Source: Lamellibrachia luymesi (Eukaryota > Annelida > Polychaeta > Sabellida > Siboglinidae). From it: 64,000 nt of DNA. Within the stretch, counting starts at the first letter, position 1. The number at the start of each line of letters is the position of its first letter. The notes under the pieces were generated by a model. It did no database searches. It was not told the DNA's origin and saw only the letters and a program-made list of their open reading frames with translations. This document shows, piece by piece, positions 36,767-48,500 of this stretch. The DNA lies in contig SDWI01000373.1 in assembly GCA_009193005.1 (NCBI GenBank), forward strand, positions 399,369-463,368, written 5' to 3'. The translations under genes and the position numbers were made by a program.

Positions 36767-37165
36767 CAACTTGTTGTACAACAGAGATAGGGGTAGCAGA
36801 ACTATATACGGACTGTACGTGGATCAACTTGTTGTACAGCAGAGATAGGGGTAGCAGTACTATATACGGACTGTACGTGGATCAACTTGTTGTACAGCAG
36901 AGATAGGGGTAGCAGTACTATATACGGACTGTACGTGGATCAACTTGTTGTACAACAGAGATAGGGGTAGCAGTACTATATACGGACTGTACGTGGATCA
37001 ACTTGTTGTACAACAGAGATAGGGGTAGCAGTACTATATACGGACTGTATGTGGATCAACTTGTTGTACAACAGAGATAGGGGTAGCAGTACTATATACG
37101 AACTGTATGTGGATCAACTTGTACAACAGAGATAGGGGTAGCAGTACTATATACAAACTGTATGT
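36767..37165. repeat. 58-bp minisatellite, about seven copies
   Basis: Unit caacttgttgtacaacagag plus ataggggtagcagtactata plus tacggactgtacgtggat. Central copies are nearly identical; the last lacks ttgt. Confidence 0.94.
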
Positions 37166-37349
37166 GGGTCAGCCTTCACTGATGTTGCATTGGGAGTGCA
37201 TCGCTACTGGACTGTTGGCAAACTTGCTGTTTCTGAACCCTGAGCTGGTTATAATGCATGCAATCAATGTAACATAGCATTCAGTTTTTAACACGTGCTG
37301 ATATTGTAATTGTGTATACATAATATATATACTCAGATGTTATTTAATA

Positions 37350-37930
37350 TTGGGAAATGTAAAGAGCAGTGTGGTATTGCAGCTTCAAAGGGTAATCAAA
37401 TTCTTGGGTTGATTAGGAGAAATATAACATACAAGGAAAAAAGCTAAATATACCTCTGTATAAAGCAATAGTTAGACCTCATTTAGAATACTGTATACAA
37501 GCGTGGAGACCATATCGTAAGAAGGATATAGATATGCTTGAACGAATACAGAGGAAAGCAACTAAAATGATTCCAGAACTGAGAGACCTTAGTTATGAAG
37601 AATGTCTAATAGAATGTGGTTTAACAACCCTAGAGACAAGGAGGTTAAGAAGAGATAAAATTGAAATGTTTAAGATATTGAATGGTTATAAAAATATTGA
37701 TAGAAATATTTTTTTCTCACTCAAGAAAGATAGTAGAACTAGAAAACATGAGGTAACATTAGTGAAGGATCACTGTAGGATGGATATCAGGAAGTACTCA
37801 TTCTCACATAAACAAATGAAACAAATTATCTATAGTTTGTGTTTCTCAATAAGCCAATGGCTTCCTTGTCCACTTGCCATCAGGGCCTCTGCTTTGGATG
37901 GCAATCTTGTTCAATCTTGTTATAATGTCT
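37350..37930 (+). mobile_element. CR1-like LINE 3' part, + orientation
   Basis: Same family as 17912-19110: CGIAASKGNQILGLIRRN, then after a frame shift AIVRPHLEYCIQAWRPY, LERIQRKATKMIPELR, LTTLETRRLRRDKIEMFK and YSFSHK. The ORF end (NEWNKL... to GYT) is deleted and the copy passes into the 3' UTR core (aagccaatggcttccttgtc, 37852 on) with a tail of aatcttgttcaatcttgtta. The open frame 37534-38040 runs on into flanking DNA by chance. Confidence 0.9.
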
Positions 37931-37939
37931 TCTTTAATA

Positions 37940-38600
37940 CAGACCTGCCACATGATATGGATTACCCGTATCCGATACGGATTTTGGTGATTTTTTTTAG
38001 TAATACGGCTGTACTCCACTTTGATACGGATTTCAATTAAATTTATGGAAACTTTATATAGCCACATTATTTACTTGTATGCATCACAAAACCATATGAC
38101 ATATCAGACAAAAAAAACAACAACAACATTTGTTAGCTTAACCTTCCGGCGACAATCAGGGACCACTTCACTGATTTGGCTAGGGTGATGTTCCCGCGAC
38201 AGTGGCATCGCCAGACATTTGATGGCATGATGGCGTCGCTCCTCTACCTCCCACACAGCAACACAGATGTGGAGAAGCTGGTTTCCATACATACGGACAC
38301 ACACCGCAGCTTGAATGTGGACACCATTATTGCATATCTTCAATGTAAACTGAACATCGACAGCTCCTGCCATCAGTTGTCTTTGTCAGCTGAGATGCTG
38401 AGACTAGTCAAATCTGCAACGCATGCTGAATGATGAATGCATTTTGTGATAGATGTTTGTGATAATGTATGTGTAATAAAATTATATACTTGTATTTGTC
38501 TTGGTGTGAGCGACATATATGTTTGAATGATACAGATTGATACAGATTCTGATTTTAGGTCAAAAATACAGATTGCAACCCAAAAAATGTGGCAGGTCTG
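37940..38600 (+). mobile_element. hAT element remnant with inverted termini
   Basis: Left CAGACCTGCCACAT (37940-37953) and right ATGTGGCAGGTCTG (38587-38600) are perfect 14-bp inverted repeats of hAT style. I see no clear 8-bp target duplication. Inside, a + strand frame encodes YLPHSNTDVEKLVSI, NVDTIIAYLQCKLN and the rest of a hAT C-terminal dimerisation domain. Confidence 0.82.
38176..38433 (+). pseudogene. hAT transposase C-terminal (dimerisation) domain fragment
   Basis: About 85 codons ending at TGA (38433). LPHSNTDVEKL is the conserved (P)xSNADVER-type motif of hAT dimerisation domains, followed by the TIIAYLQCKLN helix. The catalytic RNase H-like part and the BED finger are absent: the element retains only about 660 bp, so it is an internal-deletion derivative. 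Confidence 0.82.
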
Positions 38601-41600
38601 TTAATTTCTTTGTTGAAGTGAATTTTTTACAGCAATACTGTATTATTCTGTCTATGTGAATTTGATTAAAATAACATTAATCTAGTGATTGTGTAATAAT
38701 TGAAAATGCAAATTTTATGTTAAAGTATTGAAATAATTCTGACTTTAATACAGTTGGGAACATGACTGGAGTTTCTGTTATTATTCATCAACAATCAGGC
38801 AACATCAGTAGAGTAGGATTAGTTGTATCAGACAACTACAACAGTAGGGCCTTTGAAGAGGTCAAGAATGTCATGGAAATAAAGTTAGCTTTAGAGTAAA
38901 AAATAGAATAACAATAAAAAATGTCACATGATTACATTAAAATGATGAATAGAAGACCAAATTTGTAAGTCTAACTCATATATAAATCACACAAATCCTG
39001 CTCTATAGCATTATTTATGTTGTTGTTTGTTTGTGTTCTGTTTTTGTGACTTTATTTCTGTAACCTTTTCCATTGACTTTGTTTCTTATAAATTGCCTGA
39101 GCAATGTCATATGGGAATTATTTCTGCCTGACATATGTAAACATCTGGACCAAACAAGCAACAATTATCACATGTGACACTAAACTGTCAGCGGACGGCA
39201 GTGAAACTATTCCTGGCTGATCATGTCAGAATTAAGTTAATTGTTTGTAGCACATGTATGTCAATAAATATTAGCTGGTGAAACACCTTGCTGGGATTCA
39301 GACCTATTTGCAGGGACAGCTATCTAATGCATCAATGGTGGCAGACATTTGCCTAATGTACCACTGATTGTTAATTGAAGCTAGCCCATGCAGAAGCATT
39401 ATCAGTGTCTCTGAATGCACAATCCTAAAATTGGGTTGACGATTGATGATAAAAACATTGCTCATGCAAAAAAGTCGTGCTCATTATTATTATGTACGCA
39501 AGAAAAATCAGCCAAGTCTTCTGTGATCCATATGCTGCAAGTTTCTGTGTATAGATGTATTCACATGTTCTAGACATAAACCCATATGCATAGAATAATG
39601 CGCAGCTGATGTTTGCAAGAACGGTAGTCTTGATTGCAGATGTTTCTTGTTCTGAAAAACCCACTGGAAAACTGTGTCACTCAAAAAACATTTCAATATG
39701 TAGCTTTCGTGGCATGGCAGTTAAATTTGCTAATACATATATTGAACTCTCTCTGATTCAACTTTGTAGTTCAACTGCACATGTTCATCTAACTACATGT
39801 TCATGTACCATGTACAACTGGTGGCTGGTTACATCTACCTGCTTATAGGCAGAGCTACACAATAAATATCCACCAGTGATCTGTTCAACAATAATTTGAA
39901 ATCTGACAAAGCCTGATTTCTGGTAAATGCAATTTTGTTGATGCGATTTGTTTGGACCATCTGAAAGTAGAGAATTTTAGCCAATTTTATGCTTTTGGTG
40001 GCCTTCATAGTGACAGTTGTTCTGGTAAACAACTTTGCCCCTACAATGTGACATTGACGAATATTTATTACAGTGGCAACATATTAAATTCATTCTCACC
40101 TTCTATCTTGTAAATTGATATAATGTCCTGTGACCCTGAACAATGGAAACTATGATAGGTAACCAGAAAGTATGATGGATTGGTAGGTAAGGAGATTATG
40201 CTTATGGATATTCATTCCTGCTGGAAAGATGGATCACATTGCTCCAAATTCATCATCTGGACATTCGTATTCATACTCAAACACCAGGTTCATTTCTCTG
40301 TTTTTAATTATATCATTTCAATAAGGCGTTCCTTTAAATATATTCATTTTCATGTTACCGAATTGCATGGCTGTCACTCAATTTCACAGCAAGTCGGCCT
40401 AAGTCAAATATTGGTCCAAAAGAAACTGATACAATCTGTAGCTATGACCATGATTTAAGGTTAAATAATTAAATTGTGTCTGTATTTATATATGTATTTC
40501 CGATTGGTTCAGGCTCGAAGGTGGTAGCTTAGTAATCTTGTTAGTTGACTTCTGTTTATATGGTACCATGCGTGAATAAATATAATACTATGTATGTTTA
40601 TATATGTTTGTCAGCAATATATATTGTCAGCGATGTATATTGCCTATTGCCTGGTCAATGAAAGATGGAATTGTGCACAGTGTGTTTTGTGTCTGCCAAC
40701 AGTTTACAGAATAGCTCAGAAGATTGTTTTTCTTCCCTGCCAGTGTGTGTCGTCAGTGTCGTTTTCTTTCATAAGACTGTTATTATCTTCTTTCGTAAGA
40801 TTGTTGTTGTCTGGCAGAGGTTTGAGCGACAGTTTCTCCCAGTGACATGGCTGCACAGTTCTGATTCCAACATACGTGTCCCTGGGGACCAGGATGTTCA
40901 ATGATAAATCAATCAAACTCTACTGTTTGTAGATTATTACAAATACACCTTTGTCGCATATTCCAAGGCAGTTTATATTTGTCAGTTATTTGATGAAAAA
41001 TATGTGGTAATTCTGGATAGATACATTTTTTTCGTTTGTAACATTGTAGTACATATTTGAGTTGCCATAGCATTAAGCTTTCTTATATTTTGATGGTCTA
41101 TTTAGGGCATAATAGTTCACAGATTGTTATGTTACTGTGGTCTGTTTTGTTGTGTGTATGTGATGAATACTGTGTTTCAGATCGATCACATCCCATCACT
41201 CACGTCACCAGGGGGAGAAACACTATTATAGATAATGGCTTGTAATTGAACTGCGCCTGATGTGGCCCAGCAGAGATTAAAAGCTGCCAGCCACTAAAGT
41301 CTCCATGTGCGAAGACACTGCTTCTACTCTCTCAAAACAGTGGGGCTTCCTTTGAAGAATGGTCAATGGTAGGTTGGATGTCCAGCTTTCAAAGTAATTA
41401 TACATACATAATGTCAATGCTATTGCATCTATTTGTTTCACTGATATAGCTGGCATTATAAGATTGCTGAATAAATGGGCTTGCAGAAGTTAAAGAATTC
41501 TCGGAAGACTATATAAAAGAATATATATTCATAATTTCTCTGCATGAGTCATGACTGAAGTGTTTTGATGATGAATGTGAATTAGATTGAAATCCATACC

Positions 41601-41972
41601 TAATAGGTCCAGTCTAAAATTACCTACAACTATCTGGTGCTTTCAGACCTAATTACTTACACTTTTTCAAACCTATGACATTTTCAGTAATCATCACAAG
41701 TTTTGTAAGACACTGCTTTAACCCCACATTTGATTGTTTCAGGTCGATGATTGTGTACAAACACTCGACTTGATATACCTTCCTATGGACATTGCAGTGT
41801 CCGCAATCTCGTATTATTCCCAGTACAGTGTATTAGCACGTTTGGTGATACATCAGTGAGCTTGGTTGAGGTGCAGTAGTGACAAAGTTCATTGGATCAG
41901 TTGCAAGGTGACACCGATGTCATCAAGATAGCTATCTGATGAGAGCCGTCATCTTTATAATATCTATATCAT
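38601..41972. other. Non-coding sequence upstream of the GPCR
   Basis: No gene or repeat supported. The GPCR promoter and any 5' non-coding exons should be in the right part of this interval, but I see no clear core promoter. Confidence 0.4.
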
Positions 41973-42062
41973 TAGAATTTGCTTCTTGACCAAGCTGGAA
42001 CGTTGACAATTGGCGTGGAAAGAAGTTGTACTATTCCTGGGCTCACTCTAAGTCTCCAGTGC

Positions 42063-42580
42063 ATGGTTTTAGCATATTTGCTGCCAGCAGTCATTGTTAC
42101 TACGTCAACAGCCATGAATGTGCCACATTCCTATGAAGCTGGCACAAGTGCCAAGCCTTTACTGTCTGCCAACGGGACCAGTCAGTCAGTGCCAATGATG
42201 CCTTGGGATGGCACCAAACTAGATTTCAAGCACTATATGGAAGATTTGGAGGCTGTCCAGTCGTCATGGACTGAAGATCGCGCATTCTGGCCTACGACCA
42301 TCACATACGGCCTCGCCTTCCTCGTTGGTATCATTGGCAACAGTTTAGTTGTGTTTGCCCTGTTGGCCAACAGAAAGGCACGCAATGTAACGTCGTCATT
42401 TCTAGTGAGTCTCGCCATCTCTGATGTGATATTTCTCTTGCTGTGTGTGCCTTATGAAACTGTTTCAAAGTATGCTGGATTCTGGTCAGGTGGCCTTGCC
42501 CTGTGCAAGATTTCTAGCTTCGCAGAGATGTTATCAGCAGCTGCGTCCATTCTAAACTTGACTGCTGTCAGCATGGAAAG
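42063..42580 (+). CDS. GPCR exon 1: N-terminus, TM1-TM3
   Basis: This exon encodes the extracellular N-terminus, TM1, TM2 and TM3 up to the ERY box. It ends in ATGGAAAG followed by gtaagt, a consensus donor, leaving a split Arg codon (AG|A). The N-terminus starts MVLAYLLPAVIV, hydrophobic enough to be a signal peptide, and carries NGTS as a possible N-glycosylation site. The open frame runs upstream to 41979, but that first codon is TTG, so 42063 or 42114 is the likelier start. A 5' non-coding exon may lie upstream; I cannot see it. Confidence 0.9.
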
Positions 42581-45500
42581 GTAAGTTTTTGAACTTCTTT
42601 ACATGGATAATTTTATGGAATTCCTAATTTTATACTAACATTGCTGCCTGTTTTTAAATTGCCTACGCCTTGTTATATATGCACCTAATTATTTATATGC
42701 AGTTTGATGCTCTTGATCTAATGCTTATTTATAATGTTATTTATTTATTTATATATGGAATTTAATACTCTATTGTTTAACTTTATTAAATGTTTTATAA
42801 AAACATTAATGTGTACATACATATACTATTCAGCCTCTGACTGCAAAACAAAACTTACTATAACTGTCAGTATTCTTGCTACTCCCAAATGGACAAGTGC
42901 ATCAGTGATTGTCATCAATTGTCCCATCATTGGTGTTAAATAAACCTTCTTCAATTAATTAATTAATTAGTAGTGCTTACTTATTTTCTTTGCTAAGTTA
43001 ACTGTCAAGATTTCACAGGTTTAGGAAAGCAGTAATTTAGTTAAAAGACTACATTCATAATTAACAGCAACCTTTCAGTGGTGATTGCATTGCTGTAATT
43101 GGTGAGCAATATGATCTGTTTTCTTTTTGTCAGTCTATGTGTGCGGTCTAGCCATTAATCGTTGTGGTTAAGATTGGCACATTTTCTTGTTGTGTCTGCT
43201 TACTAATTTTATCTGGCTGTCATGCGTAAAAAACATCCATCATGAATTGAAACTTATATTGCCTTCTGTTGTGTCGGCATGTTTATAGTTGTGTCGGCAT
43301 GTCTATTGTTGTGTGCAATGTGATGACACAGAGAAATCATTTATAATTGTATTATGTCTGTTGTATAAGTTTGAATTATTTATGGTTTCTTACCATGAAT
43401 TATTCCAAGTTATTTGACACACAATTTTAGGACGTTTTAGCTTTTTGTGGCAGTTGTTGTATTGGTGATTTCATCTTTTTAAATATCATGTTTTACAGAT
43501 GAGAATTTCTGGCAAATTTTTTTGCATTACAGTTGTATTTTTTTAAGACTTTCAACTACTCTTCTGCTTTGATCTATAAAGCAAGATCTTGAGTGAAGAT
43601 ATTTAAAGGTATCATTTTTATGCTGAAGAACAAATTTTAAGACTGGAATGTAACTCTCAAGTCTCAAGTAGTTATACTCCAAACAGCCCAATCTTGAGTT
43701 AACGCAGGAGTTTGGACCAACGGCTTTTAATGTCTCTTCCGAAAGACACAGGCAAAGTGAACGAAATTGCCCAAGCTTCAAAACGGCGGAGGTGGAATCG
43801 AACTACCATCCTCTCGATCGACAGGCGGGTGTTCTAACCATTGGACCACCGCTCCGACAACTATAGGGAAACAAATAGGGAAACAAATAACCAAAATCTT
43901 AAGAAATTTGGTAGGGACTGCATATGAAGTGATATTTTTACGTGGTGTGAAATTGTGTCCAGGGTTTCTAATGTAGTGTGACTTACTGGAGCATGACTGT
44001 TAATTAATTAAAGAGGGAATAATATACTTATATAGCTTCTGTGGAAGATGGTCTTTGCTGAACCCAGGACTGGGGTGAATTAAAAAATTAATTGGAATTA
44101 TTCAATTCAATTCCTGAATTTTAATTGTAATTGAAAGATTTTCACCAAACATAATTTGAACTGGAATTGGAATTGAAAGATTTTGAGTAAGTTGAATTAT
44201 AATTAGAATTGGAATTGAAAAAAAAAATTAATTGAACCTCATTTTCTTGTGCTGGTGCAATCTGGTTTTATTTCCAATGTGGTCCTCAATCCAACCCTAG
44301 AATTGTATATAAAGTGTTTGTAGCAGCTAAACATACATTAGTACACCATTTGAAGATCTGAGGTGAACATTTAAAATTTTTTTTTAACAAAGGGTCTGTG
44401 GCAATGTTAACATGTTGTAATTGAAAAAAAGAACCCGGAAGTTCTGCTCAAATCGAACTATGGTGGGGTGTGATGAGCTTACTTTAAATTCAATACAGAT
44501 TGAAGTTCCTGCTCTAAGATAACATTTGTTGTCTGCCTGCACATATCTGAAAAGGTGCCCTTTGTGTGTGGTAGGAATGTGTGAAGCCATAGCCACCAGA
44601 ATGGGGCATCCCAACAATTAGTAATTGGCTTGCTACTCCTGCATTGATTCATTGAGCAGATATTTATGAAACCATCAAATGATCAGCCTACTGGTCTTTT
44701 CATGTTGTTTGAATAACAGCTCAGCCATAGTCTGGTCATTGTTTACAATTACTAGCAGTTGGAATAACATGCAAACAAACCTGATATTTTATAAGTTTGC
44801 AGCAATAAATGTAATAGAAAAGTAATAGACCATTATATATTACTTTAGAATATATTACTATTACTTTTGAAAAAAAGTTCCTCTATTACAGAAAAAAAAT
44901 GTCTATTACAACTACATATTACTATTATCCCGTGTGTTTGCGTTGGAAAAACTCCCATATAATTAATTCGGAATTGGAATTGAATTGCATTTGAATTGAA
45001 AGATTTGAGCTGGAATTTGAATTTGAATTGAAAACAATGAATTGAAAACAAATTATTTGAATTGGAATTAATTAAATTCAATTGAAAGGAATTTGAATTT
45101 ATTAAATGGAATTAACCCCAGCCCTGGCTGAACCAAATTATACATTATGAATTATGATTAGTAAATAACAACACAAATAAATATATAAATATAATTATGA
45201 ATTTATAATATAATTAAATAGTGTATGTAGTACTAATATATAATATATGCACTCATTCAACCATATTTTGCATTAGGGTCTGGCATGATATAGACAAGTT
45301 AACTGTTGACTTCCATTACTACTAGACTAAGCTAAGTTTGTGGAGCAGTCTTGTCTTATGTGACTGCTTGAGGGAGTTTTCTCAGATTTCTCCGACAAGT
45401 CAAAAAGGAAAGAGGATTTGTCTTCATATTCACAGTAGGAAACAGGTCTGTGTATTATTTTGCTGCCATGTTCTTTACAATAAATGCTGTATGGACACTG

Positions 45501-48500
45501 TAGTTATGTGATATGCTTGCAGATATGTTGTTATTGTGCACCCACTGAAGGCACGCTCCTGGTGCACTATGGGAAACACAAAGAAACTCATCGCTGGCGT
45601 GTGGGCTGTTGCTGTTACTCTCTCTTCCCCCACACTTTACATCATGGTGAGTTGTAGTGAATATTCATTGCACCATAACCATAGGAGAGTATGCCGCCCC
45701 TACTTAATTACATAGTGAGTATTCAACTTATCCTGCTTATCATTTTGAGCTGTAGAAAATATGTCATGTGCTCTTTGCATCAAAGTCGAATTTAGAGGAC
45801 ATATTCTCACAAACTTTTCATTTAACTTTTAATAAATGGCATATGACAGTGGTAGAACATGAACTATTATTTAAGTTAAATTCAGTGAGATTCAATCAAT
45901 GTTGAAAATTTCAATGGTATATTCATTATTAAATTACAATAAAAATTCCCATTGACATATTTTTGAGGTTTTCTATGTGATCCATGTGCATAAGTGAGAT
46001 TACAAGTGATATGGGGAACCCAGGCACTGTGACTACTGCAGCTCAAGCACAAGTTACTTACTTACTTAATCCTCTTGGCCCCTTCAGGAGCATAGGGCGT
46101 CAACCATGTTTCTCCACCTCACTCTCTTCTGGGCTATAGCTTTGGCCTCTTGCCAGGTGACCCCCACTTTTTCAAGATCTTGTAGTGTTGAGCGTCTCCA
46201 GTTGATTTTTGGCCTTCCTTGTCTTCTCTTTCCTTGTGGGTTATAGTCCAGTGCTTGTTTGGTTGTATTTGTTGGATCTTTTCTGAGTGTGTGGCCAATC
46301 CAGCTCCATTTTCTCCTCTTGATTGTAGTGCTTATTTCTTCCTGTTTGGTTTTCTTCCAGAGCTCTTTATTTGATATTTTGTTAGGCCACCATACCTTAA
46401 GGATGTATCGGAGGCGACTGTTGATGAAGACTTGGAGTTTGTTGTTGAGAGACTGAGTAGTTTTCCACGTTTCACAGCCATAGAGAAGAACTGGTTTAAC
46501 GTTGGTGTTGAAAATGCGGATCTTAGTGTTTATGGATAGTTGGGAAGAGAGCCATACAGGGCGTAGGGTTCTGAAGGCATGGCGAGCTTTATTGATGCGT
46601 AGCTCCACATCTTTGTCAGCTCCACCATTTGTACTGATGTTGCTCCCAAGGTAGATGAAGTCTTGTACTTCCTCAACAGTACCACTTTCTAGTGAGATGG
46701 GTTCGGAGGATCTGCTGTTGACTTTCATCACCTTTGTCTTTCCCACATTGATCTTAAGACCCAGTTGGCTGCTTTTTTCTTGAAGCCTTTCTGTTTTTTG
46801 TTGCATGTGTTTATGGGTTTCTGAGAGTAGTGCTAGATCATCTGCAAAATCCAAGTCTTCTAGTTGTGAGAACAAGTTCCACTGGATCCCAGTACGATGG
46901 TGTTCTGTGGATCTTTTCATTGTCCAGTCTATGGCTATCAGAAAGAGCAGTGGAGATAGCAAGCAGCCCTGTCGTACTCCAGTTCCAATCTGGAAGCCTT
47001 CTGAAACTTGTCCATTAAAGATGACATGACCAGTGAAACCTTCGTACATGTTCTTTATTAGGGTTACACATTTTGTAGGTAAACCATAATGCCTCAGGAG
47101 CTTCCACAGAACTGTCCTATCTATACTATCAAATGCTTTTTCGAAGTCCACAAAGTTTATGTAAAGGGAGCTCTGCCATTCAATGCATTGTTCAACGATA
47201 ATCCTGAGTGTAGCAATGTGATCTGTGCAGGATTTATCCTTTCTAAAGCCAGCTTGTTCCTTTCTTAGCTTCTTGTCAACTGTTTCTTGTATCCTATCCA
47301 GGATGATACGGCAGAGAATTTTACTGGGCACTGATAGAAGCATGATCCCTCTCCAGTTCTTACATTCACTGAGGTTCCCTTTCTTTCAAGCACAAGTAAA
47401 TTGGCCAAATTAATAGATTGATTGTGCAAGTTCTTTGTATGTATTCAAGAGCACATCTTTAAACCAAATACCCTAATTACTATACAGACTGACAGGCAAG
47501 AGGCTTGATGGTTTAAATGGATTACTACAGCAGTTTGTACATCAAATGGTCCACTTTGTCATGTCACATAATGCATAGAGGCAATTACTTTGTCTGTGTT
47601 TCACAAGAAAGAAATCACTAATTGAAAGTGGTGTGTGTGCATGCATGTGTAGTTGATACTTATCAGGCATCAGTTATTATTTCATGTCATGTGCCACTCT
47701 ATTTAAGATGATTACAGTATAGCAAGCATATACAGTAGTATTAAATAAATGTGCATTATTATGTCCCTAAATGAAAGGTGATTTATTACGCCAATTTTTT
47801 TTTATATATGTATATTTCATATCCAGATATATTGCAGCCATAAGTCAGAATAGGAATGCATTAGGCCAGTTAATCAATGTAAAAAGTTACACAGATTTAT
47901 ACAGAATTTCAAGTAAAAAAAAAATGCAGATTTTAAAAAAATGTGGCAGGTCTGTTATGATATTTCCAGTAGAGAATTGCAATGTCCTCCATCGTTGTGT
48001 CCAGAGCACCACAGTTGGCATGTACTACAATGACGAGACATATGTGATAAAGGTGACATGCTCTGACTGCTACGTGAACAACAATGGAGAGCGCATCCTA
48101 TTCGCCTGGTACCAACTTATCATCATGTTCATCCTGCCCATGACTGTCATGGTCTACTGCTATGCCTACGTCATACACGTCCTCTGGGCCAGTACCAAGG
48201 ACCTAGCTAAGATGACACATGCAGAGAGGTAGGTCTTTACCCTGCTGTGTTCTCATAGTTAATGTCATATAGATTCCCCCTAAAGCCATACTGATAACAG
48301 AGTTGGCTAAAACATGCAAATAATTATCTTGATAGATTTATGTATTTTTGCCTTTTTAAAAGGTCAATATTTTGATATGGTAATTATTGTGGAGCAATAA
48401 ACATTGCAAATAGTCCTCTGGTTTTTTTTAATACGACTTGTTTATATATATATATATATATTATATTAGAAATAATTCTTTCATAATTCCCATTGACAAA

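Noticed and set aside
37534..38040. A single 168-codon gene
   Set aside because: Only the first part is LINE protein; the rest reads through 3' UTR and hAT terminus sequence.
37940..38608. TTAA or 8-bp target duplication for the hAT remnant
   Set aside because: Flanks (ctttaata and ttaatttc) do not match convincingly in any register, so I do not claim one.
41979..42062. Extending the GPCR N-terminus to 41979
   Set aside because: That codon is TTG, not ATG; the first ATG in frame is 42063.
43782..43857. Functional tRNA gene
   Set aside because: Anticodon and T stems are mismatched and a non-tRNA body follows; better read as a SINE head.
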